A stretch of 64,000 nt of DNA from Breviolum minutum Mf 1.05b.01 (Eukaryota > Sar > Dinophyceae > Suessiales > Symbiodiniaceae): positions 1 to 64,000 of the forward strand of contig DF239034.1 of NCBI GenBank assembly GCA_000507305.1. The letters run 5' to 3'. The position numbers and the translations under genes are program-made. Position 1 is the stretch's first letter. Each line of letters starts with the position of its first letter. Positions 21,640 to 33,403 of the stretch are shown piece after piece. The notes beneath the pieces were generated by a model that searched no databases, was not told the DNA's origin, and saw only the letters and a list, made by a program, of their open reading frames with translations.

Positions 21640-23825
21640 TCCGGAGGTCCTGAAAGTGCTGGAACCACTTGCTTGCCGCCATCCCGTGATGAAGGCTGGG
21701 AGCCTTGCGTGTGGTTTCGCACCCCCGAGGGCTGTCGGAATGGAGTGGATGGTTACAGGTCTTGAGTCTTAGACCATTTTTGTGACATGATGAAGCAAAA
21801 ATCTGGCGGTTTTCACGGCTTGTATATAGGAGATTGTACTATGACAATTGTAGAATACCAAGACAGTGTAGGATCCCTCTTTAACCAACCAGTAACCAAT
21901 ATAATTGGGATGTAATAGAGATTTTTGTTGCAGCTGAAACTTCACTGAAGCTTGAGCACTGAAATTGTATGTCATAGCACGTTGGGACCGACTGCCAAAA
22001 TCTACAGAAACCTTTACAATTGAAGGGCCGTTTGTGTCTGTGAGGCTTGTTCTGCCATATATGCGAACCACAGAAGAACACGCAGGAAGTTCAGGGAAGC
22101 TTGAATCGTTCGGCCTTCTTAACCACGGTTCTGATGCGTTTGGATGAATTTCTTGGATTTGAGTTCAAAGCATTGAAGAATGCATGGGAAAATGATGAAA
22201 ATGTATGAACATGATGATGCATGCTCGGTGAGCATAGAGGGTTTCACATCAGGACACACTATCGCCCAAGTACGTGGAAGTAGCATCAATGCAGCTCCAA
22301 GCCCCTTCCAAAGGTTCAATGCAGCATCTTGGCACACAAAAAACAACAGATATTTTTTCATCTCTCCAAGCATTGGTGAATTCTCTCACTTGAAATCCGA
22401 GGCATCCAGAAACTTGCAAGCCTTGTGCATGGTTTTGGCATCACAAAGGCTGCTCCCGTGGCATCGACTGCGATTTCTGTCACCTTTGTCCTAGAGGTGA
22501 ACTGAAAGCACGGCAAGCACGGCAAAAGGAGTTGAAGTCCACCAAGTCGACCTGTTGCTAAGCTGCAACGATGGGCAGTTGATATCTGTTGAAAAATGGC
22601 TTGATCTCTGTGAAATATTGACTGCCATGTTGGAAGCTGCATTCATGAAGTTAAATCACCTAGACTTGGACATTGCCATGAGTTTGTCTTACTTGCTATA
22701 CCTTGCTATACCTAAAGACATGTTGAGTCACAGCGTGCGTGTGTCTATGCCGGATGTTCGAACATTCCATTCTGTTCTTTGCAGGCAATGTTTGTTCCAC
22801 GAATCCAGACGGACACATTAAAGTTGACAAAGAGAGCAATGGTCCTATGATTTTATCATATGAAGCGAAGTGCACTCATATCCTTTGACCAGTTGACACA
22901 AAGCACTTGGTCCTGTCTCGCCTAGGCGAGAGCAAAGCACTCCAAGAAGTCCAGAATCAGGAGCCAAGTTCATATTTTGCATGTTTTCTTCTCAAAATTG
23001 CTCCGTTTTGTATCGTTTTGTCGGGGGAAAGGAGACCGAGAAGTCGAGCCACCGCCTTAGGATGCCTGAAAAAAACAAACTTCCATATGGATCATTATGG
23101 ATCCAACTCACTGGAAACTAAGGTTTACAAAGTTTACTCAGTTTACTCCCCTCCGTGGGCTCAGCAGCACATGGCACGGGAGAGTGCAGACCCTGTGCAT
23201 GGTGTCATGGTTAAAGGAGTGGCAGGGATTTTCGGGTTATAAGTAGAGCTTGGAAGAATCACAATGCAATATTTAGACACACAAAAATTTGTACACACAA
23301 GTTATGTATACATGTATTCATTATTTTGCATAATTATTTACTACTTACTGTTAATAGGTGATTAGTTTAGATATTGAAATGAATTCGATGTAATTTCATA
23401 CTAAGATAGGAATATCAATGTTGGGCTTACACATGATGGTGCCATGTCCCCCGCTGATACTGGAGAGATTGGCTCATGGTCTGAGAGTTTATGATTGATG
23501 CCAAGCCAAAAAGCTTCGACAGATACCATATCGTGTATTGTGCAGCTATTATCTTCCAAACAAACAGTCATCAGTTTATATTCTGCTGTTTTAATAATCT
23601 GCAATATCACATATTATATATAGATTCTAAATTTGAAGATGATTTGTAATTTTCTTTCAGGCCATCAATTCCATTGGTGCAAAATCACCATCCCAAAATA
23701 CGACTTGCACGTCTTTGAGGTTTTGGAAAGAGGGCGGTTGCAAGAACGGCCAGGAGTGCAGACATTGCCACCTGTGCCCTGAGGGCGAAATTCGGCAACG
23801 GAAGAAGCTGAAACAGGAGCCGTAG
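21640..23825 (+). CDS. CCCH-type zinc-finger protein (three finger-like units)
   Basis: Three exons carry the dinoflagellate-style finger. Unit 1 (about 21670-21745) reads EGWEPCVWFRTPEGCRNGVD and seems to continue at about 22043 with GLFCHICEPQKN. Unit 2 (about 22410-22550) reads PETCKPCAWFWHHKGC then SRGIDCDFCHLCPRGELKAR, a full C-x8-C-x5-C-x3-H. Unit 3 (exon 23661-23825, TTTCAG|G acceptor, ends TAG) reads FWKEGGCKNGQECRHCHLCP then EGEIRQRKKLKQEP. CCCH fingers bind RNA, and related proteins act in mRNA turnover or translation. In unit 1 the third Cys appears to be Gly, and in unit 3 the first Cys appears lost, so only unit 2 looks intact. N-terminal exons and the start codon are not resolved. 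Confidence 0.75.
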
Positions 23826-23829
23826 TAGT

Positions 23830-25716
23830 TGTCCAACCTTCACTAGGTCACTAGGTCTAGCATGGTTTAGCATTTAAATACTGAGTGCTCCTTGCTGCAC
23901 ATAATTTGAATCTACCTGATTGTGTTCATATCAGAGTAATTGTTGGAGTCCTTCAATTTACAGCAGGATGCAACAGGTGAATCTACCCGAATTGACAGGA
24001 TGAGATGAAAGCAAAGCTCAGAAGCCAGGGCGATGCCAGTAGTGCCTGAGTTTCAATTGAGAGAGCTGCCTGAAGCACAGAGCGGAAGATGGGGAGGTGG
24101 TTGTGTTGTTCGAAAGCCTTCCACTTTGCATCCGCTTAAGATGAGTCAAATCTGATGGTTGTGCTACGTTTGCCTTCAGTTTCCTTCGTCACCTGGCAGC
24201 TGAAACCAGCATACGAAGGGGATACAACCTTTTTTGGGGGTTTTGTCAGAGCTCAGGTGCGTTGCACCAGCAGCTTCTACAGATGCAGCTTTTTCATCAG
24301 TGGATGGAGCCTCAAAAAACTGTGGAGTCCAGTTGCATCGTCTCAGTGTATCTTTGTGAATCATGGATTTGCCTTGTATTTGTTTGAGAAATAAAAGAAT
24401 TCTCATGTTTTACAAATTTTCTCCGGTCAGGCAAGCACACATGTTTGCGGCCAATATGATTCAGGAATCTTTGGCAACTTGGCTTTTTCCGGCCGGAAAA
24501 ACATTGTAGCTTTGTGACTCATTGTCTCTTAGTAAATGCACCGTAAGCTTCTGGTGTATCTGCGAACCATCTACACATGTCCCATGTACCTGGCCACATG
24601 ACATTCTATGACACATGCTCACCCTTTCAAGTGTCAATTCACCAAGGAGTCCTTATCATTAGATGGCTATCCTAGTCAGCCTCCCTAAAAGGAGAGGTGA
24701 AAAAAATGTAAAAAGGACATTTCAGTACCTAATCATTTGTAGCTTTTCATGGCCCGGCAGCAGCTCAGCAAGAGACCTCGTTGAAAACGACTCTTGTGAA
24801 TAAGACTCGCTGGGATGTATAGTAAACTCTTGGAAGCAAATTCCATCCCTTTCAGAATTTTAGTGCATTTTGATGTCAACTGTTGGTTGTGAAATGAATC
24901 AGTGTGGTCACAAAGGATGCTGCTTCAGTAGTTCGTTCACAGCTTTGCACAGCTCAAACAATCTAACGGTGACTGGGAAAGACCAGTGCCTGTTTTTCCC
25001 TTGTGCAGTGCGAAGATCAACATGCCTACTAAAGGATGCCAAAACAAATGCTACCAGCATCGCCGATGCATCGATGCATGATGCATCGATGCATTCGATG
25101 CATGATGCATCGATGCATGTATCGTGTTTTGTTGAAAATTGACAATTTGAACCCAAAGTCATGGAGGTTTGCTCCAGATGATTTTCCCTTTTTCGTTGGT
25201 TTTTAGGTTCAATGGATTTTAATGGACTACTGGGCATTTTTGCTTCTCAAGCTGCGATCATTGGACCATGAGGCGTAGCCTTTGGTGCTGCTGTGGCTGG
25301 AGCAGTTCTGGCTACTCAGGTCGGCAGTGCACTGATCGTATTTCCATGCAACAAAGGCAACCAGGTTTTACTTTTCAACACCAAATTCATTGCATTAAGT
25401 GTCATTAGCTGATGCGAATGATAGGACAAAAATCTTCCCAAACTTCGAGTTGGTGAGTTCCTTTTTTTTCGGCAGGCACGGACGCGGACACGCACCCGTG
25501 CTTCACGTGTTGCGCGGGCTGCTGTCGGACGAAAGCGCCTTGGACCTGTTTCTTCCGAACAGCAAAGGGGGAAGATATCATTCATCCTCGCCATATCCAC
25601 CATCTGCCGGTGATGGGCAGCATTGTGCAGCCATGTTCTATCAGTTTTTAATGTTTTTGTCATACAATCAGGTTATACATTCTAATTATATTCATCCTCC
25701 CAAGTAGCCACAGATA
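23830..25716. other. No supported gene; AT-rich parts and a palindromic minisatellite
   Basis: Short frames at 25204-25320 (MDFNGLLGIFASQ..., then VAFGAAVAGAVLATQ after a stop) could be remnants of a targeting leader for the CSP41-like gene, but the frame is broken by TGA. No domain is seen elsewhere. Confidence 0.35.
25065..25119. repeat. Palindromic ATGCAT minisatellite
   Basis: Three copies of GATGCATCGATGCAT, with a partial copy between the second and third, make up this 55-bp tract. The 14-base core ATGCATCGATGCAT is a perfect palindrome, so the tract can fold on either strand. Confidence 0.95.
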
Positions 25717-25717
25717 G

Positions 25718-28700
25718 CTGAGGCGGATTTTGGTCATGGGCGGCACACGCTTCATCGGTTGCTACCTCGTGGCAAAGCTGCGGGAGATGGGTCACAGCGT
25801 AGTGCCATGTCGTGGAGAAAAAAAACATGGTGATATGCTGATTAAGGCTGAAGTTGATGGACTATGATGGACTTTGCCAATCATTTTTGTGGGATGTTCA
25901 GGCTAAAAATTACAATGACATACCATCACTACTAAGTTTTCTTGCTGTGCCACTTGAGGTGGTCTGCAACCGTGGTCGCACGAATGGTGGAAAACCAGAA
26001 ACCTGGTGGCATTTTTTGGAAGGGAATTTTTACCGAAGAAAGCAATAATAAAAATGCTTGACATTGCGAAGGCGTAGGACCAGATGGAAGTTCGCAAAAT
26101 GGTATTCATATGTATTCATCATCTTCAGTTTCGACACTCGCGAATCTTCAACTCAAAATGGCGCATCAGGAACGACTGCCAGGGGTGAGCGATGCCGAAT
26201 ACCAGCGAATGTTGGAGGCACGGGGAAATGCCTCTTGGTATTGATGGTGGAATTGATTTGATTTGACGGTTTAATATTGAAGGAACATTCCGGAACATCG
26301 AAACATGATAGATCACGATCATATGAATGATGGGAAAATGACGAGTTCCAATTGGCTTCTCGTTTTGTTTTCGTTGCCACGCGTCAGGGCGTGACTGTCC
26401 TGAACGCGGATCGCAAGCAACCGGATCAGTTGAAGAGAGCCATTGCAGCAGCCACCTGACGTTTCCAAATCAACTGCAAGTGTATCCTGATGGTCGTCTC
26501 AGCAATCTGATGACTATCATGTGATGGTCATGTGATTGTCTAAACATAGCTAACAAAGGTGATGGAAAGATCATGAAAAAAGAGAAAGAGAGGTAAAGTT
26601 GCAGAAGTACTTTTTGTTCCCACAAAAAAAAAGGACCCTTCTGCTCTCGTTCCCTTGGCTCTCCCTAGAGGTTTCACCCCCTGCAGAGTCTCCTTAGATA
26701 CTAAGGCTGGCAAATTTGACATTGTTTTTGACAACAACGTGAGGAAGTTGGAGGAGATTCAACCCGTGGTCCAAGGAATTAAGGCAAAACTGAGTGGGCA
26801 TGAGTTTCAACAGCTCTTGGCATTCAGTTTTGGGTGCGTAGTTTGGTGAATGGCAGGCAAAGGGTGGATGCCAGCAATTCATCATGATGAGCAGTGCAGG
26901 TGTGTATGGACCTACTGAAGCTTGGATTTGAAACGCCAAGTTTGTGCGACTTGATGGTTTTGCTTGGAATGATTTGATTGTGATAGTTTTTTTTCCAATC
27001 AACTTGTGCATGAGCTAAGCTATATTGTCAATGTAGGAACGATTCATCGTTCCAAAGATCTTATCAAGTCTGAAATGCATGTGGCAGTGCACGCTGTCAT
27101 CATTTGAATCATGTAGCCCTCTCCTTGAAGAGAAGTCCAGCTTCCAAGCAAACCCAGGATGTCCTACCCCTCAACGAGATGACACCAGGAGACCCCAATT
27201 CTCGTCACAAGGACGTGATTCCCAGAAGGTGTATCCGTGTAGACTCACCAAGTTCATGTTTTGCAGGCGTCATCACAGTCATCACAACTTCTTTTGCCGT
27301 TTTGGCATGTGACATTCTTCAAAACCCTGCCCAGATGCAATCATTGGAGGACAAGCTGGCTTGTGAAAAGTACCTCGCGTCGGAGGGGTTGAACTGGACT
27401 TCCATTCGTCCTGTCTACATCTATGGATCCTTAGACTTCAATTTTTGTGAGAAGGACAATGAGGATAATGACTTCGACACATTTCGACTTTGACAAACGA
27501 AAACACTCCAAATCGCCACACTTTTTCAAAATGAAAGTGCCCCATGTCACATGTCCTTAAATGTCGTCAGTGTTTGCGAGGACCTTTGAATTACAATCCT
27601 GTGGAGCGCTATTTCTTCGATCGGGTGTCACGAGGACGTCCCGTTTGTGTGCCTTACGGTGGGAAGTACATCACGCAACTGGGGCACTGTGAAGATTTGG
27701 CGGATTTCATGGCCAAATGCGTCGGCAACGGCGTGCCTTGAATGTAATGGAAAGGGGTTGGATGTGCATGGAGAAAAAGGGTGGATGGACAAAACCCATG
27801 AGAACTGATGGAAATACTTCATGAACTATACGGTGTTGGAATTTTATCTATCGACAAGGTGTTCGGGTATAGGTAGAGAATGAGAGAGAGAGAGAGACAG
27901 AGAGACAGAGCGTGCGGCTCACCCCCTTCGCACTTCCTTCAGCCAACACGTTCCCCTTCACGGGCGAAGTCTCTCTCCTTGTCACCATTCCTGCACTGAG
28001 GCGGTGAATGGTCAGGTGTACAATGTGTCCAGCCAGGACTGGTGGCATGGGACATTGGAGTGCTGCTCTGTGGCCAAAGTGTCATCAAACAGAAAAATTC
28101 CGCACACTGTCATGAGTCATACAGCTCAGTTTTGCCAGCAAGTTGGTGACAGGTTCCATCAGGTTCCCTTTGTTAGAACCTGTACCCACTGTAATCCCCC
28201 TTAGCCGGCGGTTCTATACCGCCAGGAGTACGTGACCTTCGACGGCATGGCCAAGGTTTGCGCTGCTGCGGCGGGTGTGGCGGATCCTCAGATCGTGCAC
28301 TACGACCCCAAGAGTATCGAGGCGCCCGAGCACCACGACGTTTTTTTTTTCCATGGGAAGAATCAGAAAACCTTGCGTTTTTTGGTAGAGTAGAGATGTA
28401 TAGGTTCTTTGTGTTGCGCCAGAGACCTGCATGCAAGGTGCCGGAAGGCTTTCCAAAAGCTTTTCCTTTTCGTGGCATGCACTTCTTTGCTTCCATTGAG
28501 AAGGTGCGTGTGACTTTTTTGGTTGGAATTGGTTTGTTGACAGAATCATCTTCACGATGGGTACATAGCTGAGTCAAAAAGGTACAAAAACAAGTCAAGT
28601 TACCGGTGGATCCGATTGTAAGCAGCAACGTCGAAGCATATTTCATGTCATGCATTCTAAAACTTGGAAGGCCAAGCGGCATATTCCAAGCTGGAAGCCA

Positions 28701-29182
28701 AAGTACAACATGATGCTTGACGCATGTAGATTTTCTCATATGTTTTCCCTTCTGTTCGTGTATCATGTTGATGTTTTTTTCGGTTTCCATCCTGTTTTCA
28801 GCATTTTTTGAATGTTTTGGATGCGGTTTCCAGCTGGTTGTGCTGATAGACGCAGTTTGAGGCTTGAGGGTCTTAGAAGCTCTTATGTACCTTGGCTCAA
28901 AGATGCATTCAGAACGTTCATGGCCACAGTTCCATTGACTCAGATGGAAAGACAACAACTCTTTCATTGTTTTTTTCTTCAAGATGAGTTTTCCCCAACA
29001 TTTTTCACTATGTCTGAACGTTTCTTCTTGGAAAGGATTGGGGAAATTGGAAAGAAATGCTCAAGGAATCAAAATTCGCCAAGGAGCAAGACTATTTGGC
29101 GCGAGGCTTTGACAAGAAGGATCCTGATTTCAGAACCGATGATTTGATCCTGCAGAAGGACAGACATTTCGAGTGTATATAA
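25718..29182 (+). CDS. CSP41-like NAD(P)-fold RNA-binding epimerase homologue
   Basis: About ten exons collinear with the plastid stem-loop-binding protein CSP41 family. Exon 1 (from about 25718) has RILVMGGTRFIGCYLVAKLR, a Rossmann GxxGxxG motif. Then come RLPGVSDAEYQRMLE (to 26217), GVTVLNADRKQPDQLKRA (26388-26450), KFDIVFDNNVRKLEE (from 26706), FIMMSSAGVYGPT (to 26916), DVLPLNEMTPGDPNSRHK (27158-27211), KLACEKYL...NWTSIRPVYIYG (27350-27425), PLNYNPVERYFFDRV and TQLGHCEDLADF (27581-27732), AVNGQVYNVSSQ (28001-28036), EYVTFDGMAK...IVHYDP (28226-28339), FPKAFPFRGMHFFASIEK (28438-28503), LEGLRSSYVPWLK (to 28901) and the last exon 29036-29182. Family members bind chloroplast RNA. The SRHK segment replaces the usual SDR YxxxK, as in CSP41. 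Most introns start GA or GC. One short segment before LEGL and the intron near 26811 are not resolved, and the plastid leader was not found. Confidence 0.9.
26917..27157 (+). other. GA-AG intron of the CSP41-like gene
   Basis: Exon end ...GVYGPT (CCTACT) meets GAAGCT, and the acceptor is CCCAG|GAT restarting DVLPLNEM. Joining here gives an uninterrupted family alignment. No GT donor in range does so. Confidence 0.8.
27212..27349 (+). other. GA-AG intron of the CSP41-like gene
   Basis: SRHK (CACAAG) meets GACGTG, and TTGGAG|GACAAG restarts DKLACEKYL. The intron and the next exon both start GAC. Confidence 0.85.
27426..27580 (+). other. GA-AG intron of the CSP41-like gene (phase 1)
   Basis: VYIYG is split after TATG. 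The intron starts GATCCT and ends GCGAG, and the next exon starts GACCTT, restoring YGPLNYNP exactly as in the family. Confidence 0.85.
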
Positions 29183-29189
29183 GGGGACC

Positions 29190-29277
29190 AGGTTTTCTTG
29201 TGCTTCCAGCATCAGTTGCGAACTGGACTAGATTCAGTGGAATCGGCAAGTTGAACATCATTCTGGAGAAAGGGTAG
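29190..29277 (+). CDS. Candidate exon upstream of the tandem-repeat protein
   Basis: The frame reads FLVLPASVANWTRFSGIGKL then NIILEKG before a GGTAGT stretch. It begins within about ten bases of the CSP41-like stop codon, so either the next gene starts here right behind it or this is 3' UTR. It is protein-like, but no family was recognised. Confidence 0.35.
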
Positions 29278-29375
29278 TATTCATCACATGTTATTTCTGT
29301 ACGTACGGCAACCCATGTCAGATATCAGTTCCTTGGTTTGTTGTGTCATTTTAATGGTGGAATCCCACTGTCCAG

Positions 29376-29810
29376 GCGGGTATTGCTGCTGGCTCCTCCC
29401 AATCAAGTGGCTCTGGTGGACAAGTGAGATACAACAATGGCTTCAGCTACGCCTACCAGCGCGATGCATTTGCTGATTTGGAGTATGGAAACGATGTTGG
29501 TTACCTTCCAGATGGTACTCCCATGAATGCCGCCGGCAATGCCATGAATCACCCTGAAACGATTCCTCCTGATCCACACTCACCTGGTTCACCGTTGCCC
29601 AGAGCCAATTTTGTGAATGACGTGGGCTACTTGCCCGATGGCACGCCTTTGAATAGGGCCGGCAATGCGATGAACCATCCGGAGAACATCCAACCAGATC
29701 CTCATTCCCCTGGTTCACCATTGCCTGAGTCTGCTTATGCAGCCAGCGTTGGCTACTTTGTGGATGGCACGCCTGTGGCCAATGCTGGAAACAATGCAAT
29801 TCCGCGATGA
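29376..29810 (+). CDS. Terminal exon of a 42-residue tandem-repeat protein
   Basis: Acceptor TCCAG|GCG; 144 codons then TGA. After AGIAAGSSQSSGSGGQ the exon holds 2.5 copies of a 42-residue unit with 126-bp period starting at 29493, 29619 and 29745. The unit is DVGYLPDGTPMNAAGNAMNH, then PETIPPDPHSPGSPLP and a short variable linker. The conserved VGYLPDGTP and PDPHSPGSPLP blocks are Pro/Gly/Asn-rich with no Cys. No known domain was recognised. It could be a low-complexity structural or surface protein. The protein repeats are closer than the DNA, since synonymous sites differ, so selection on the peptide is likely. Confidence 0.65.
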   Translation, partial: AGIAAGSSQSSGSGGQVRYNNGFSYAYQRDAFADLEYGNDVGYLPDGTPMNAAGNAMNHPETIPPDPHSPGSPLPRANFVNDVGYLPDGTPLNRAGNAMNHPENIQPDPHSPGSPLPESAYAASVGYFVDGTPVANAGNNAIPR

Positions 29811-30985
29811 TGAGATGGACATGTCATGAACAACCCTATTATTTTATCGATTTAAGTTCTAACTCTTGTGCCGACAAACGCTTGGCAGAGGCGGGCCGAT
29901 CAAATGTTGAACATCATTGATGTGTTTTGTTCAATCAAAGTTGTAGAAGTGCTGCGTTGGGTCAAAGATGGTATTTTTTGCACTATGCATAAGATATTTG
30001 TATCCTGGTTGACTCGCTTTGCTCTCTTTCGTGCAGGTCATTGTCTACCTGTGACCCTGCTTCTCGACAAACCACTTGTCACATAGACCAGATTCGGAGA
30101 AAGTCCAATTTTCCATTCAAAAAGCGGCAAAAGTGAATGGCAGTGGATTCAGTGGATGTCATGCAGCATTCGGAACATCAAGCCGCTTGCATGCCTTTGC
30201 CAGAAGTGTTAAAGCTGTTCAAGTTGTCAGCTGTGTGGATACGGACACTTCACACCCAAGATGTTCCCATACAGATACATTCGGTGCGAAGAGTGTTGCA
30301 GTTTCGCTGTCACGTTTGACACGTCTCAAGAAGCAGCAAATGACAACAAGACTTGGAAACCAAAGTGTCAGTTGCCCTTGGCAGTTTTTTTGACATGTTC
30401 TTTTTACGTCCTTGAACTCCAGAATCTCACAAATTACAGGGCAAACCGCAGAACTTCATATGGACGCAGTAAATCCATAGGAATTTGGTCAAGTAAAGCG
30501 CGCTGTGCCTCCTTGCATGTGCTGTCGTCGCAAGAAGCAGGGAACTCAGGCAGTTGCCAAGCACCCATCTTGATCCGATTGGAATCCTGAAATTCCAAAC
30601 CACTGTGGGCTGATTATCGAATTCCTTAAGAAGTACTTGGAGATATTTCTCATGATTTGGTTACTTAACTCTTGGGGAATTCTCCACCTCCAGGTATGGC
30701 TATCAAGGAGACGTTGCTCAAGGTATCGGGGTTTCAGCTTGGCACAGCCAGTGATCAAACCGGCTGCTGTGGAGGTTGCAGAAATGGCTATGGAGTTCTG
30801 AGATTACGGAATGGCGCAGCCACCAGCTCAAATCAGATTCAAATCATGCTCAATCATCCACATCTCAACCATCTATCATGAATCATGATCTATCACCATT
30901 TGTTAGAATCTATCATATTTCATTGTGGTGTCGTTCAATTTTCCTGTGTGTTACCCACAGCCCTTCCCGATAAATTTGCCCCAAG
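29811..30985. other. Spacer with weak exon-like frames
   Basis: A frame at about 30490-30560 reads QVKRAVPPCMCCRRKKQGTQ and one at about 30693-30719 reads YGYQGDVAQG before GTATCG. The second resembles a MORN start and may be an N-terminal exon of the following gene. Other ORFs in 30076-30590 lack features. Confidence 0.35.
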
Positions 30986-33403
30986 GTCTACAAGGGACAA
31001 TGGGAACTTGGAGCTTGGAACTTGGTGATTTTTCAAATCAAATGATGAAAATGGTTACTCTCCGTGAAACTAACGCCTTGCACCTGAAATTGGATGGTTG
31101 GAATACGATCGTTTCCTTTTGGGAGTTGGCCCCTATTTTATAGGGGCCAACTCTTAGTTTTAGGGAGGGTATATCTACTTGGTTATTGGTTAAAGGTACC
31201 ATTTTTTCATATCTATTTTTGGGTTCCAAGTTTCTGAGGAGGTTTGAAAATCATCGAATCCTATCCATGGCAAAAATATTTCGGAACATTCGTAGAGAGT
31301 TGTATATTAAGAATTTGCCATTCATAGATTGCTAAAATTTGCTTCACTTGTCTTGTCATACAGGTGAGATCAGGCCACGGCGAGTGGCGGCATCCTAACA
31401 AGGGAAGCTACATGGGAGAATGGAAGAACAATCAGATGCACGGTGTCGAGCTCAGAGCAATAATTGCAGTGGAGATGGTTTGTCATGTAAGACTGTAAGA
31501 CACTGTGGTATATCACTGAAGGTCACGGACATTTGAAGGCCGTCACTGTCTCAGTCGGAAATCTTCAGAAAATCTTTCTTCAAGCTGAAGATGAATGATT
31601 ATATAGAAAAGTAAGTACATGTTTGATGTAACATTTTGGTGGTGGTTGCATGTGGCATTTCAGGTGTTCAATCTCCAACGGTTGGCTCAGGTGAATGGCG
31701 CGGAGTACGAAGGCCACTGGCAGGATGGTCGGTTCCACGACGAGGGTGAGCTACGGCTGCCAGATGGTACTAGCTATGATCCTTGGCAGAGAGGAACAGC
31801 AACAGCCTTCAGTGAAATGTTTCAAAAATAATGGAATCGAGAAACAGGTCATAATTCATAATCAATTTTCGCCCCTATTTTTCCTAAAGAGAAAAGAACA
31901 CCTTAGATATGATAATATGTATAATCTAGAATATGTATGTAATATATATATATATAATATATACATCTCCTATATCGTACATGGAAAACAGCCACAAAAA
32001 GAATTATCCTAACATCCAAACATCATTTTTTTAATTGAAAAAACCCATCCTTCGAAGGTCGGCCGTTGGCGCCATGGCCTGGAACATGGCCTTGGCACCG
32101 TGACCTTTCCAGCGCCTCGCCGAAAACGATCTTCCACGGCTTGAAAGGTTTTGTCACAGGGGATTTTTGTTTGTTGGATGTTGATTCGTTGATCATCTTT
32201 CAAGGAGATATAGATGATAGATGATACTTTGATGTGAGATTGTTTGCTTTGAATGAAAGTCTGAAAATCATTTCTGTAAAGTTTCATCACCATTCCATGG
32301 CATCATGGTGTGATTGTTTGCCATATTTGAGGATGGAAAGACCTACGATGAGCTGCACTCAGATGACCCCCTGTGAAGCCTTCACTAACTTGCCACAGCT
32401 TGGATCGGCCCAGGGACAGTGGGTGAAAGGCGAAGTGGACGGACGTGGCACCTTGACCTACGGGGTGAACCCGTCATGGAATTTGCAGCCCCTTTTTCAC
32501 ATGTCGGTCACCAAAAGATGATTTGACAATTTGACATCCTTTCCCAAAGTTGGGGCAAAGTGACATGAAGTTTAGGATGCTTCATTTGGTTGTATCATGA
32601 CAGGATGGCCGCAAGCAATACATTGGACAGTTGGGAGCCACAACATGAATTCTGTTGAATGTCTTTGAGCTCAAAGATCATCAAACGATGAGTCCAAGCC
32701 AAGCTGCCTATCTAAATTAATGCATCTCTTGATCCATGCCGTTGGCCAAAGGTTTCGTTCCGCCAAGCCGCATGGAATTGGTTCCATGGTCTATGCCGAT
32801 GGCACGAGTCCAAGCCCAGACGAAATTGCAATTTTGGAAACTATCAATACCAAACTCAAAGTGAAACTGTTGCTCAATTTGAAGCCTTTGCAATAGTGGG
32901 TTCTGTAAAAAACAACCCTCGCAATCCTGCCAGTATCACAGGAATAAGACGTCACTTGACACTTCAGGTTTCTCTTATGAGGGCCAATGGCAGTATGGTC
33001 AGCAACTCAAGTGACACAAAAATCACTGCAAAACCCTGCTGGTTAGCAGCCTTGTTTCCAGGTGTTCCAGCGGGCAAGGGCCAATGGGGCATCTCCAAGG
33101 CACTACACATTATCTTAGAAAACCGTCCTATTTTTTTAGGTTGGAAATCAATGTTCACATCAATTTTCATTCAACATGTACAGTACTGTTTTTTCACAAC
33201 TTACTTTTGTTCCACGTAGTCAGTAATAGTGTTGTTCGAATGTTTCAACATAGTTGTGTTAGACATCACTGACATCACTTATCCTTCCACGCCAGGAGGG
33301 TGGGAAGGTCCGAGAGCTGACGCCCGTTTCCTCGGTACGACCTTCACCTCGGGAGGACTTCACCAAAGGCACCATGGCAGCACCGAAGCTCCGTAGAAGA
33401 ACG
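30986..33403 (+). CDS. MORN-repeat protein
   Basis: A series of short exons each encode one MORN-type unit (Y-x-G-x-W ... G-x-G). They are VYKGQWELGAWNL (30986-31024), GHGEWRHPNKGSYMGEWKNN (exon 31364-31442), AEYEGHWQDGRFHDEGELRL (from 31691), GRWRHGLEHGLGTVTFP (from 32058), GQWVKGEVDGRGTLTYG (from 32414, GT donor), DGRKQYIGQLGA (from 32604), KPHGIGSMVYADGT (about 32768) and SYEGQWQYGQQL (about 32970). Exon 33296-33403 (36 codons, AG|G, GT donor) gives a charged tail with VRELTPVSSVRPSPRED. MORN repeats link proteins to membranes or the cytoskeleton and occur in phosphatidylinositol kinases and protist scaffold proteins. No kinase domain was found. A possible last exon ends at 34152 (QLSRDSAVPATPLGTRRPAA). 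Start codon and some junctions are unresolved. Confidence 0.8.
31056..31171. mobile_element. MITE-like foldback element, copy 2
   Basis: TACTCTCCGTGAAACT at the left end and the inverse TTTTAGGGAGGGTA at the right flank a core with GCACCTGAAA, TTCCTTTTGGG and GGGGCCAACT. Order and sequence match copy 3 at 34190. It contains an inner GTTGGCCCC/GGGGCCAAC hairpin. It lies in an intron of the MORN gene. Confidence 0.75.

Noticed and set aside
27733..27741. TGA at 27739 as the natural end of the CSP41-like protein
   Set aside because: Family alignment continues through AVNGQVYNV at 28001 after a GT-AG intron, so this stop is intronic.
28880..28910. Second spliced-leader-like string (CTTGGCTCAAAGATG)
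   Set aside because: It lies within a coding exon of the CSP41-like gene (PWLKDA) and matches only about nine bases of the leader, so chance is more likely.
28173..28982. 269-codon minus-strand ORF
   Set aside because: It lies opposite three homology-supported exons of the CSP41-like gene and has no domain of its own, so it is a shadow ORF.
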